Part shown: positions 1-5,810 of the stretch, in pieces | Position numbering within the stretch: the first letter of the stretch is position 1 | Layout: each line of letters opens with the position of its first letter | Source of the DNA: Saprospiraceae bacterium | Lineage (GTDB): Bacteria > Bacteroidota > Bacteroidia > Chitinophagales > Saprospiraceae | DNA: 5,903 nt | Direction: 5' to 3' | NCBI GenBank assembly: GCA_014379065.1 | Contig: JACMMM010000696.1 | Span: 1-5,903 of the forward strand | Translations under genes and position numbers: made by a program | Notes under the pieces: model-generated | The model's input: the letters and a program-made list of their open reading frames with translations, nothing else | What the model was told of the DNA's origin: nothing | The model's database searches: none

Positions 1-1082
1 AAGTCCTTCTTAATCAGTTTTTTAGCGTTCTCAGGGTTTCCTTTTTCGAGATTGTATTCGATAATTTTTTGTTGTGGGTCGAAGGACGCGAGCTCGTCCA
101 AGCCCATGGACTTGACTGCGATTTTGAGCAATTCCGCTTCGCTCACGCCCACACTGCGCTGTTGTTTTTTCAAGAAATACCGGCCTGCTTCGAGCATCAC
201 ACCGAGTGGTACAAGGCCGACGAGTTCGGAACCGGTGACGCGCATGCCACGGCGGTCGGCACTTTGGCGGCATTCCTCAAAGGCAAGGTGCAGCGGCGTG
301 GCGCGTATGTCGGTGATGTTCATCGAGACCTGCGCGATGCCGTATTCCTCGATGTACCAGCCGATGGCTTTCACGCCTTTTAAGGTGCCCGCTTGGCGAA
401 GTGGTTCGCCTGAGGCGTCTTTCATCGGCTTGCCTGTAGCGGGGTCGTTGAGCACGCGGCCATTTTCGCGCACGTCGAAGGCCACGGAGTTGGCGCGGCG
501 CACCGAGGTCGTGTTCAAATTCACGTTGTAGGCGATCAAAAAATCGCGGGCGCCGATAACGGTGGCACCGCTTTTCGCATTGAATTTGGCGGGACCGAAA
601 TCGGGTTTCCAGTCGGGATTCGCCAATTTTTCGGGCAAGCCTTCGTATTCGCCTGCACGGATAACGGCCAAATTTTGGCGCTCTGGTCTGCTGGCGGCGG
701 CTTCATAGAGATATATGGGCAAATCCAGCTCACGCCCAACGCGTTCACCTAAGCGGCGGGCCCAATCGGCCGTTTCCTCCATGGTTATGTTGGCAATAGG
801 AATAAGCGGGCAAACGTCGGTCGCGCCCATGCGCGGGTGCTCGCCCGTGTGCTTGCTCATGTCAATCACCTCGCAGGCCTTGCGAATAGCCTGAAAAGCG
901 GCTTCGACTACGGCTTCAGGTTCGCCAACGAAAGTGACGACCGTCCGGTTTGTAGCTGCTCCGGGGTCTACATCGAGGAGTTTTACGCCCTCTACTGCTT
1001 CTATGGCATCCGTGATTTGCTTGATTATGGAGGGATCGCGCCCCTCGGAGAAGTTGGGGACGCATTCGATGAGTTGTTTCAT
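1..1082 (-). CDS. ftcD: Glutamate formimidoyltransferase (FTCD-type), 3' end outside window
   Basis: The enzyme transfers the formimino group of N-formimino-L-glutamate to tetrahydrofolate, the last step of one histidine-degradation route, and is cytoplasmic. The frame starts with MKQLIECVPNFSEG, the canonical N-terminus of the family, and stays open for 360 codons to the left edge. The HPRMGATDVCPLIPI block places a histidine exactly at residue 82, the position of the catalytic base in the pig enzyme. The block KFNAKSGATVIGARDFLIAY (about 166-185) and later VSMNITD follow the family order. The formiminotransferase part of the mammalian bifunctional protein ends near residue 326. This frame continues past that through an EYNLEKGNPENAKKLIKKD linker, so I infer a C-terminal cyclodeaminase domain (EC 4.3.1.4) beyond the window, but it is not seen. 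There is no Shine-Dalgarno sequence before the ATG. The gene lies downstream of two membrane-protein genes on the same strand, separated by a long inverted repeat. Confidence 0.95.
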   Translation of the reverse strand, partial: MKQLIECVPNFSEGRDPSIIKQITDAIEAVEGVKLLDVDPGAATNRTVVTFVGEPEAVVEAAFQAIRKACEVIDMSKHTGEHPRMGATDVCPLIPIANITMEETADWARRLGERVGRELDLPIYLYEAAASRPERQNLAVIRAGEYEGLPEKLANPDWKPDFGPAKFNAKSGATVIGARDFLIAYNVNLNTTSVRRANSVAFDVRENGRVLNDPATGKPMKDASGEPLRQAGTLKGVKAIGWYIEEYGIAQVSMNITDIRATPLHLAFEECRQSADRRGMRVTGSELVGLVPLGVMLEAGRYFLKKQQRSVGVSEAELLKIAVKSMGLDELASFDPQQKIIEYNLEKGNPENAKKLIKKD

Positions 1083-1116
1083 GGGGCGAAGGTATGAATA
1101 GGGCGAAAATCTGTGT

Positions 1117-1230
1117 ATTTACGATTTCGGATTTACGATTTACGATTGTTTGGATCTGAAAAATGGACGACACATGCCTATTTCGAATCCAAAAAGTCGT
1201 AAATCGTAAATCCAAAATCGCAAATCGTCA
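1117..1230. repeat. Long inverted repeat made of 7-bp units
   Basis: Two arms of about 41 bp (1121-1161 and 1181-1221) are reverse complements with about six mismatches and flank a 19-nt loop. They include a perfect 17-bp core (1129-1145 with 1197-1213). Each arm is itself a tandem heptamer array: ATTTACG, ATTTCGG, ATTTACG, ATTTACG from 1117 to 1144. Read on the minus strand from 1225 to 1198, the second arm is ATTTGCG, ATTTTGG, ATTTACG, ATTTACG. The element fills the gap between ftcD and the upstream membrane-protein gene and touches the TGA stop of the latter at 1228-1230. The transcript could form a long hairpin that ends or stabilises the upstream message. There is no clean T-tract, so a classical intrinsic terminator is not supported. 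I see no transposase or clear target-site duplication. Confidence 0.85.
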
Positions 1231-1656
1231 ACGCTTGTCCCCGTAACCAAGTACCCAGCCGACGACACCGCCAACAATGGCGCCGAATATTGCATTGACG
1301 AGTGGGTCAATAATGAGGAAGGTTGTGCTTGTCCACATCTTCATGAATGAGTACATGCCCAGATCGAAGCTCAACGCAACCAATGCACAAATGACTGCAC
1401 CCGCGATTGCACCTCCTTTGAACGTGGAAATGTTCGCCCAACGGCTGTAAATCAGGGCCAGTAGCAGACCAGAAACCAGATTGCTGGCGATGATTCCCCA
1501 CAGAATCATGTCTTCTGGTGCTCTTTGCACGGATAAAGCCTCGGGGGTGTACATGGTGCGATAGTAGGGATCAAGCAACATCCCCCAGACAAGCCAACCT
1601 ACAAGGAAAGCGGTCACGCCCCCTGCCAGTGTGGCGAGTAAAATTTTGGCATTCAT
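1228..1656 (-). CDS. Small four-helix membrane protein, downstream paralog (function unknown)
   Basis: A 142-residue protein with four predicted membrane helices at about residues 5-27, 51-70, 81-104 and 114-138. I cannot name a function. The topology and size recall small DUF1761-type proteins of Bacteroidota, but I cannot confirm that. It is a paralog of the gene just upstream, with roughly half of the residues identical. The strongest conservation is the loop YSRWANISTFKGG (70-82) and the C-terminal GWVLGYG. The loop between helices 1 and 2 (about 29-50, with DPYYRTMYTPEA) is the most divergent part and may carry whatever differs between the copies. The ATG start is supported by co-linear alignment with the paralog from residue 1 and by a conserved leader directly before both ATGs. 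The gap to the upstream paralog's stop is 48 bp, consistent with one transcript. Confidence 0.85.
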   Translation of the reverse strand: MNAKILLATLAGGVTAFLVGWLVWGMLLDPYYRTMYTPEALSVQRAPEDMILWGIIASNLVSGLLLALIYSRWANISTFKGGAIAGAVICALVALSFDLGMYSFMKMWTSTTFLIIDPLVNAIFGAIVGGVVGWVLGYGDKR

Positions 1657-1679
1657 ATCGTTTTGAATTTGATGAAAAA
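1657..1679 (-). promoter_or_regulatory. Translation leader of downstream paralog, duplicated copy
   Basis: The 23 bases before the ATG of the downstream paralog match those before the upstream paralog (2128-2150) at 20 of 23 positions without a gap. On the minus strand both contain TTTTTCATCAA and CAAAACG just before the ATG. There is no purine-rich Shine-Dalgarno sequence, as is common in Bacteroidota, so the A-rich CAAAACG may help set the start. The match implies that the duplication included this leader, or that it is under selection. Confidence 0.55.
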
Positions 1680-1704
1680 AGGAAATCTTTAAAGAGAATT
1701 GGTG

Positions 1705-2127
1705 TTAAGCCTTGTTCCCGTAGCCCAGCACCCAGCCGATCAAGCCACCGGCAATGGCGCCTTGTACGGCGTTTATTACAGGATCAACCAAGGTCATCGT
1801 CATTGTTCCGACATTCATGGAGGCATAAGAAAAGAAATCAGCTCCCAATGCTATCAAGAACATGATCCATGCTCCTGCCATAGCACCGCCCTTGAAAGTC
1901 GAAATGGCTGCCCAGCGGCTGTACAGCAGTGCCAACAACAACGACCATGCAAGACAACCTACAAAAATAGCCCATAGAATAGGCATTTCGCCCCGCATGA
2001 CAGCTGCGCCGGCTTCTGTAGTGTTGGCTGCAAAAAAGTCTTTGAGTGCAATACCATAGATGACCCATCCAGAAAGAAAAGTGGCGACCGCGCCAGCCAG
2101 TGCGGCAAGTAAAACTTTGGTGTTCAT
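1705..2127 (-). CDS. Small four-helix membrane protein, upstream paralog (function unknown)
   Basis: A 140-residue protein with four hydrophobic segments at about residues 5-28, 50-69, 80-104 and 112-136. It aligns end to end with its downstream neighbour. Shared elements are the MN.K.LLA.LAG..  N-terminus, the central YSRWAAISTFKGG loop (69-81), DP..NA before the last helix and the GWVLGYG C-terminus. The two have diverged far enough that the duplication is not recent. No catalytic or metal-binding signature is visible, and small size with Gly/Ala-rich helices suggests an oligomeric membrane protein, which is inference. The start is the ATG at 2125-2127, supported by the shared leader and by equal N-termini. 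It is the first gene of a likely two-gene minus-strand unit. It is transcribed divergently from the secreted-protein gene, and an exact TAnnTTTG element lies about 104 bp upstream. Confidence 0.85.
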   Translation of the reverse strand: MNTKVLLAALAGAVATFLSGWVIYGIALKDFFAANTTEAGAAVMRGEMPILWAIFVGCLAWSLLLALLYSRWAAISTFKGGAMAGAWIMFLIALGADFFSYASMNVGTMTMTLVDPVINAVQGAIAGGLIGWVLGYGNKA

Positions 2128-2150
2128 AACGTTTTGTAATTGATGAAAAA
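2128..2150 (-). promoter_or_regulatory. Translation leader of upstream paralog
   Basis: Counterpart of the leader at 1657-1679, with 20 of 23 bases identical and mismatches only at 2129, 2137 and 2139. It holds TTTTTCATCAA and CAAAACG on the minus strand directly before the ATG. Confidence 0.5.
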
Positions 2151-2230
2151 TGGTGAAAAGTGATGGTCTTTTCAGGGGATTTTCTTGGAAACGTTTTGAT
2201 ACTGGCCGAAAGCAAAGAAGGATTGTCGGG

Positions 2231-2238
2231 CAAATGTA
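2231..2238 (-). promoter_or_regulatory. Candidate Bacteroidota -7 promoter element for the membrane-protein pair
   Basis: The minus strand reads TACATTTG, an exact match to the TAnnTTTG -7 consensus of the primary sigma factor of Bacteroidota. It lies about 104 bp before the ATG of the upstream paralog. The nearest TTTG that could act as the -33 element (2269-2272) is 30 bp away, which is longer than usual, so the promoter is weakly supported. It would give a 5' UTR of about 95 nt. Confidence 0.4.
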
Positions 2239-2266
2239 GAAACAGCCGTTTTAATTTCTAATTTTT

Positions 2267-2293
2267 GTCAAAAAATAAATGTTTGACTTGACA
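2267..2293. promoter_or_regulatory. TTTGAC palindrome in the divergent intergenic region, possible operator or -33 region
   Basis: GTCAAA at 2267-2272 and TTTGAC at 2282-2287 form an inverted repeat with a 9-bp spacer. TTGACA follows at 2288-2293, and TGTCAA (2266-2271) with this TTGACA forms a nested second pair. The site lies roughly midway between the divergent starts at 2127 and 2428. On the plus strand CTTG (2287-2290) is 18 bp before AAAATTTG (2309-2316), a one-mismatch -7 element, so the palindrome could overlap the promoter of the plus-strand gene. The remainder of 2128-2427 shows no gene I can support. Confidence 0.3.
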
Positions 2294-2427
2294 GGTGGAA
2301 CCACTTCTAAAATTTGTTGGGCAGCGAAATTGTCACAACGCGGTATCTTGCCCGCCGTTGGCAGTCACAGGTTTGTCCAACTTGGGCAATCGAAAGCCGA
2401 AATTCACACGAAAAATTGACAGATTTC

Positions 2428-3027
2428 ATGAAAAAACAATTCCTCCTTTTTGCCGCATGTGTGGCATTCTCCGCTCCTGCCATTTCGCAGCAGACCGCAA
2501 AACTTCCCCGTCTTTTCCTCGACATCCCCATGGTTCACCTTGCTGCGCCCGATGTGACGCTCGTGGCCAACCGAATTGGCATCGGCGCCGGAACAGCCAT
2601 GAATTTGGCCACACACTGGAGCACGGCCCGCTTCGGTGGCGGTGCGGTTTTTAGTATGGATCCACAAGCGAAAGATGTGCAGGAAACATTTGTCACCACC
2701 CCTTATGTGCTGATGGAAGTCGGTGCAGGCAAGTTCCGCACCAATGGCAATCAATGCAGCAAAACAAAGTCGAAAGCCTATACCGCGATGGCCAAAGCAG
2801 GTGTTCGCTACGCCTTTATCAGCGAAGCCCTGGAGCCGGAAGGCGAAGTGCCAGACAAATTCGATGTCACGGTGGGTATCGAACTTGGTTATTTCTACAT
2901 TCGCGACGTGTTTAAAAACACAGAGGTTTTCCTTGAAAGCAATTACCACGTCAACGCAAAAATCATCTCTGCCAACTTTGGCTTCAAGATGTTCCTGAAC
3001 CTTCGGGCAGACCGGTACGACCGATAA
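2428..3027 (+). CDS. Secreted protein, probable small outer-membrane beta-barrel
   Basis: A 199-residue protein of unknown specific role. MKKQFLLFAACVAFSAPAIS is a classical signal peptide with a likely cut after residue 20 (A-I-S before QQ). That settles the ATG at 2428, because the frame stays open further upstream only through non-ATG starts. The mature part has few long hydrophobic stretches. It is built of alternating amphipathic segments rich in Gly and aromatic residues, for example 43-76, 88-104, 118-132, 145-160 and 166-192. This suggests about eight beta-strands, ending in a strand NFGFKMFLNL near the C-terminus. It fits a small outer-membrane barrel in a didermic bacterium, but I recognise no named family. 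Two cysteines (11 in the signal peptide, 110 in the mature part) leave the mature protein without an internal disulfide. The gene is single, divergent from the membrane paralogs and convergent with the MFS gene. Confidence 0.8.
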   Translation: MKKQFLLFAACVAFSAPAISQQTAKLPRLFLDIPMVHLAAPDVTLVANRIGIGAGTAMNLATHWSTARFGGGAVFSMDPQAKDVQETFVTTPYVLMEVGAGKFRTNGNQCSKTKSKAYTAMAKAGVRYAFISEALEPEGEVPDKFDVTVGIELGYFYIRDVFKNTEVFLESNYHVNAKIISANFGFKMFLNLRADRYDR

Positions 3028-3042
3028 GTAACAAAGTAACAA
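3027..3042 (+). repeat. Tandem 8-bp repeat at the stop codon of the secreted-protein gene
   Basis: AGTAACAA occurs twice head to tail (3027-3034 and 3035-3042), beginning on the last base of the TAA stop at 3025-3027. It leads straight into the outer arm of the inverted repeat that follows. Confidence 0.5.
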
Positions 3043-3268
3043 GTTGAAACATGTGTGATCCCGAATTTTTAAGCATTCTCTGACTTTGCTTGATTGATGA
3101 ATGACGATTACATGAATGTTGATTTTTGATGTAATGGACGATGTTATTATGGACGATTGCGGCACATCAGCCATTATCAATCCCACATCACATCAAAAAT
3201 CAACATTCATGTAATCGTCAATCATCATTCAAAGGCAATTGGCTCAAAATTCGGGAAGACTCAACTTG
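3040..3268. repeat. Large nested inverted repeat between convergent genes
   Basis: The inner arms are 48 bp each (3090-3137 and 3185-3232), identical at 44 of 48 positions as reverse complements, with a perfect 31-bp core (3102-3132 with 3190-3220). The 47-nt loop (3138-3184) is flanked on the left by ATGGACGAT at 3134-3142, repeated at 3149-3157. A diverged outer layer continues the symmetry. CCCGAATTTT (3060-3069) pairs with 3246-3255, and CAAGTTGA (3040-3047) pairs with 3261-3268; the gaps differ in length on the two sides. The right outer arm covers the stop and last codons of the MFS gene. The element separates two convergent genes, so it could act as a bidirectional transcript end, but it is far longer than an ordinary terminator and lacks a T-tract. 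No transposase is nearby. Confidence 0.88.
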
Positions 3269-4485
3269 CTCCTTGCAACTTGAAACCGTTTATCCAAAAA
3301 CCAAAATCCAGCACACGTAACGAGGGCCAGGCCTATCACCAAATACCAAAGCGTATGGTATCCCCATGCCGCAATGACCTGTGTGCCTAACAATGGTGCG
3401 ATAATGTTTGCAACAGAATACGACATGGTGTAAAGTGCCATATACTGCCCCTGCTTGCTGCCTTCTGAGCGGCCAAACACGAAATTGCTGCTGAAAGGCA
3501 TCACGAACATTTCGCCAAAAGAAATGACCAGAGTGAATAATAAGGCCGCAGCCATGCCCCCTGGCAACAGGCACACACCATAAGAAATGGCGTACAAAAT
3601 CAACCCAAACCTCACATAGCCCAAGGCCCGCCCACGCCCTTCAAGGCGATGCACGAGTGGCATTTCGATAAAGAACACCAACAAACCATTGAGTGCCAGC
3701 ATTCTGCCAATTTGTCCCTCCGACCAGGCGTAGGTTTTTTCCCAAAACAGCGGTATTGTCCACAAAATTTGCATGAAAGCGACTGCGCCCAACATGCTCA
3801 ACACCGCAAACAGTAGAAAATTTCGGTCGCGATAAGGCGAAATGCTGATGGTTCTGGCGATCTCTGCCTCCTCCCCGTTTTTAGCCAAATCTTGCCCCGA
3901 TTTGCGCGGCAACAACCAAATAAGTGTGAGCGCCGCAGCAATGCAGGTCAAGCCATCTACCCAAAAGAGCCATTCCCAGCCAAATGCTACGAGCATGCCC
4001 CCCAGCGCGGGTGCAAGGGTCCAACCAAGGTTCACCGCCATCCGGTAAAGCGAAATGGAGCGCGTGCGGGTCTCTGGCTCGCAGTGTTGCGCCATGGCCA
4101 CCGAGTTGGCCGGGCGAAACACCTCTGAAGAAAAGCTCATAGCGTACACGGCGATGCCCATGATCCAGATATCGCGCACCAGCATCATCAGCAAAAGCAC
4201 GACGCCATTGAGCAACAAGCTCCCAAACTGCACGGGATAGTAGCCAAACTTATCCGTGAGTTTGCCGCCCACAAACGCGCCGGTGAATGCACCTACACCA
4301 AAACAAGTCATTACATAACCCGCCTGTTCCAGTGGGAAACCCAATTTTTTGGTCATATAGATGGCCAGGAAAGAGATGACAAAAGCCCCGCAACGGTTTA
4401 CGAGGCTCACCACCGAGATGTACCAAATAACGCGCGGTATGCCTCGGTACGAATCGAGCCAATGAGTGTAGAGTCTTTGCAGCAT
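3244..4485 (-). CDS. Major facilitator superfamily transporter (DHA1-like)
   Basis: A 413-residue inner-membrane protein with about twelve hydrophobic segments and a central cytoplasmic loop (about 193-220, rich in K, E, D and R), the usual 6+6 MFS arrangement. The loop between helices 2 and 3 is GGKLTDKFGYYP (73-84), a clear motif A. NLGWTLAPALGGM (152-164) in helix 5 resembles the motif C of proton-drug antiporters. A drug or small-metabolite exporter driven by the proton gradient is therefore likely, but the substrate cannot be read from the sequence. The start MLQRLYTHWLDSYRGIPR gives a normal length. The last residues (SKLSLPEF) are encoded inside the outer arm of the adjacent inverted repeat, so the tail may be a by-product of that element. 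The gene stands alone, with a terminator about 130 bp upstream closing the preceding unit. Confidence 0.9.
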   Translation of the reverse strand: MLQRLYTHWLDSYRGIPRVIWYISVVSLVNRCGAFVISFLAIYMTKKLGFPLEQAGYVMTCFGVGAFTGAFVGGKLTDKFGYYPVQFGSLLLNGVVLLLMMLVRDIWIMGIAVYAMSFSSEVFRPANSVAMAQHCEPETRTRSISLYRMAVNLGWTLAPALGGMLVAFGWEWLFWVDGLTCIAAALTLIWLLPRKSGQDLAKNGEEAEIARTISISPYRDRNFLLFAVLSMLGAVAFMQILWTIPLFWEKTYAWSEGQIGRMLALNGLLVFFIEMPLVHRLEGRGRALGYVRFGLILYAISYGVCLLPGGMAAALLFTLVISFGEMFVMPFSSNFVFGRSEGSKQGQYMALYTMSYSVANIIAPLLGTQVIAAWGYHTLWYLVIGLALVTCAGFWFLDKRFQVARSKLSLPEF

Positions 4486-4543
4486 AGCTTGTAGAATTAG
4501 ATAACTGAATAAGTGAAATAAAGGGCAGAAGGTTTCCGCAAGG

Positions 4544-4557
4544 CGAAATTTATTTCG
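4544..4557. promoter_or_regulatory. Short palindrome upstream of the MFS gene
   Basis: CGAAAT (4544-4549) and ATTTCG (4552-4557) form a perfect inverted repeat with a 2-bp spacer, about 60 bp before the MFS start. It has the size of a repressor half-site pair, but no regulator gene is next to it and a chance AT-rich palindrome is possible. I found no exact TAnnTTTG element in 4486-4620. Confidence 0.25.
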
Positions 4558-4614
4558 TCAATTCGAAAAAAGCAGTAAAACATAACGCGCAACGCCAAAT
4601 AAATCTCGCATTAC

Positions 4615-4653
4615 CAAACAAAAAGCGCCGACTGCCTTTCAGCAGCCGACGCC
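4615..4653 (-). terminator. Intrinsic terminator downstream of the isoprenoid enzyme gene
   Basis: On the minus strand the bases from 4652 to 4642 and from 4635 to 4625 form an 11-bp GC-rich stem with a 6-nt loop (TGAAAG), followed by TTTTTG. Two stem positions are G-U pairs in the minus-strand RNA but would be A-C mismatches in a plus-strand RNA, so the fold is specific to the minus strand. It lies about 120 bp after the TAG of the isoprenoid gene and before the MFS leader, separating the two minus-strand genes into different transcripts. Confidence 0.75.
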
Positions 4654-4696
4654 GTTCATACAATAGAATGGATTGCTAATTTTGATTGGTCAACCG

Positions 4697-4713
4697 TCCC
4701 GAGCACTTCGGGA
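4697..4713. repeat. Short inverted repeat in the 3' region of the isoprenoid gene
   Basis: TCCCGA (4697-4702) and TCGGGA (4708-4713) can form a 6-bp stem with a 5-nt loop. On the minus strand the T-tract precedes the stem and on the plus strand an A-tract follows it, so this is not a terminator in either direction. It may be a remnant of a dispersed palindrome. Confidence 0.45.
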
Positions 4714-4772
4714 AAAAATCTGTGGCGAAATTCTAAACTTCATGCAAAAGCACAAACATTTCTACCCAAAAT

Positions 4773-5759
4773 CTACCGAAGCGGACGCAATAAATAGCGG
4801 AAAGCCTGAAAGCGATTAGCCCAAATTTCCATATCTACCACAATAACGGTACGATCATGGAGTGGCAACGCGCCATATTGGTGTTCTAAATCCACATAGT
4901 GCCTCAGGCAAACGCGGGTGATGCTGACCAAAAAATGAATCGAATGTAAAGCGGTTTCCACTTGTGCGGGGGAATAAGCTGTTTGGCGAAAAGCCCGATG
5001 GGTAATCACCACCTGCTGTTCAAAAATGCGCAGCAATTGCCCTATTTCTGCCCGCTCAGCCAAGAAAGTTGCTAAAGTGACAATGCCGGCTTGATGATCC
5101 TGCCAAAGGTCAAAAATATCGTCGCTGCATTGAATCAAATACCCCAACTGGAAAAAGGCATTTTCTTCCTCCATAGAGAGATTGTGATTCAGCAGCGTGC
5201 GAAAAAGCAACACCGAACAGCCCCCTTTTTCTGCTGTAATCTTTTCCAATATCTCAATATCCCAATATCTTTTTATCCCAACCTTCTGCCTTCCAGCAGT
5301 TTCCACGTTAAAAACTCGGTGCATGTACGACCGGAATTGCCCCAAATCTTTTTCGGGCAGTTCGCGGTATATGTTGTGGAGCAAATGCAAGGCTAGCCCA
5401 CGCTTGTCAGCCACAAGTCCGTAGGCTTCGGGATTGTTTTGCCAAAGGATGCTCGAACCCTCGTCCTCGCGAAAAACATCCACGAGATCGTCAAAGGAGT
5501 ACGCGAGTGCCGAAAGGTTGGTGAACAGGTATTTTTCTGTGCCGGAACGGGGCTGATTGCGAAGGGCGCACATTATGGCGGCCAGGTAGCTGGTACCATA
5601 GAAATAGTGCTTTAGGCGGCGTTTCTCTTTGGGGCCTATCACCAACCCTTCCGGCAAATCAAGAGCGCGCGTCGCACGCCATTTGAAATGCCATGCTGCG
5701 CGGCTAAAGGCTAGAAAAAGCCAGAGTGTGGCATGGAAAAGATAGTAGAAACGAAGCAT
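4773..5759 (-). CDS. Class I isoprenoid/terpenoid biosynthesis-type enzyme
   Basis: A 328-residue, mainly alpha-helical protein with the features of the class I isoprenoid synthase fold. A first aspartate-rich motif DDLVD (90-94) follows an aromatic/Ser-rich helix. A second, DDIFDLWQD (213-221), lies about 120 residues later. Between them AEKGGCSVLLFRTLL (176-190) sits where prenyltransferases carry the diphosphate-contacting lysine (KT.xL), here K178. Such enzymes bind a prenyl diphosphate through Mg2+ held by the two motifs; product and chain length cannot be read. Two DDxxD motifs favour a prenyltransferase-like or squalene/phytoene-synthase-like ancestry over a terpene cyclase with an NSE motif. 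Residues about 3-23 are hydrophobic and could anchor the protein at the membrane. The first ATG is at 5757-5759. The frame extends upstream only via TTG or CTG codons to a TAG at 5877-5879, so I prefer the ATG. No other isoprenoid gene is in view. Confidence 0.8.
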   Translation of the reverse strand: MLRFYYLFHATLWLFLAFSRAAWHFKWRATRALDLPEGLVIGPKEKRRLKHYFYGTSYLAAIMCALRNQPRSGTEKYLFTNLSALAYSFDDLVDVFREDEGSSILWQNNPEAYGLVADKRGLALHLLHNIYRELPEKDLGQFRSYMHRVFNVETAGRQKVGIKRYWDIEILEKITAEKGGCSVLLFRTLLNHNLSMEEENAFFQLGYLIQCSDDIFDLWQDHQAGIVTLATFLAERAEIGQLLRIFEQQVVITHRAFRQTAYSPAQVETALHSIHFLVSITRVCLRHYVDLEHQYGALPLHDRTVIVVDMEIWANRFQAFRYLLRPLR

Positions 5760-5810
5760 TGATAAAACCGCAAAATGCAAACATGGGTCATCCAGTGTTT
5801 TGCGGAAAAT

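Noticed and set aside
52..531. Plus-strand open frames opposite ftcD, including one of 159 codons
   Set aside because: They lie antisense to a confidently recognised conserved enzyme and show no protein-like pattern.
1087..1094. TACCTTCG on the minus strand, one mismatch from the -7 promoter element, 4 bp before the ftcD ATG (would give a leaderless transcript)
   Set aside because: There is a mismatch at a conserved base and no TTTG at a suitable -33 distance, so it is likely chance.
1117..1230. CRISPR-like array suggested by the repeated ATTTACG units
   Set aside because: Units are 7 bp with no spacers and occur in opposite orientations. This is a palindromic tandem repeat and no cas gene is present.
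2314..2427. Upstream extension of the secreted-protein gene from a TTG at 2314
   Set aside because: It would place 38 charged, non-hydrophobic residues before a textbook signal peptide. The ATG at 2428 is far more likely.
2404..3186. Long open frame of 260 codons on the minus strand opposite the secreted-protein gene
   Set aside because: The plus strand has a clear signal peptide and barrel-like pattern over the same bases. The antisense product shows no family motif and its start lies inside the inverted repeat, so it is a shadow frame.
3157..3390. Plus-strand open frame of 77 codons starting in the palindrome loop
   Set aside because: It is made of the inverted-repeat arm and the antisense of the MFS C-terminus, with no independent coding signal.
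4697..4713. TCCCGA/TCGGGA hairpin as a terminator
   Set aside because: The adjacent run is A-rich on the plus strand and precedes the stem on the minus strand, so neither direction has a stem followed by T residues. The real terminator is at 4615-4653.
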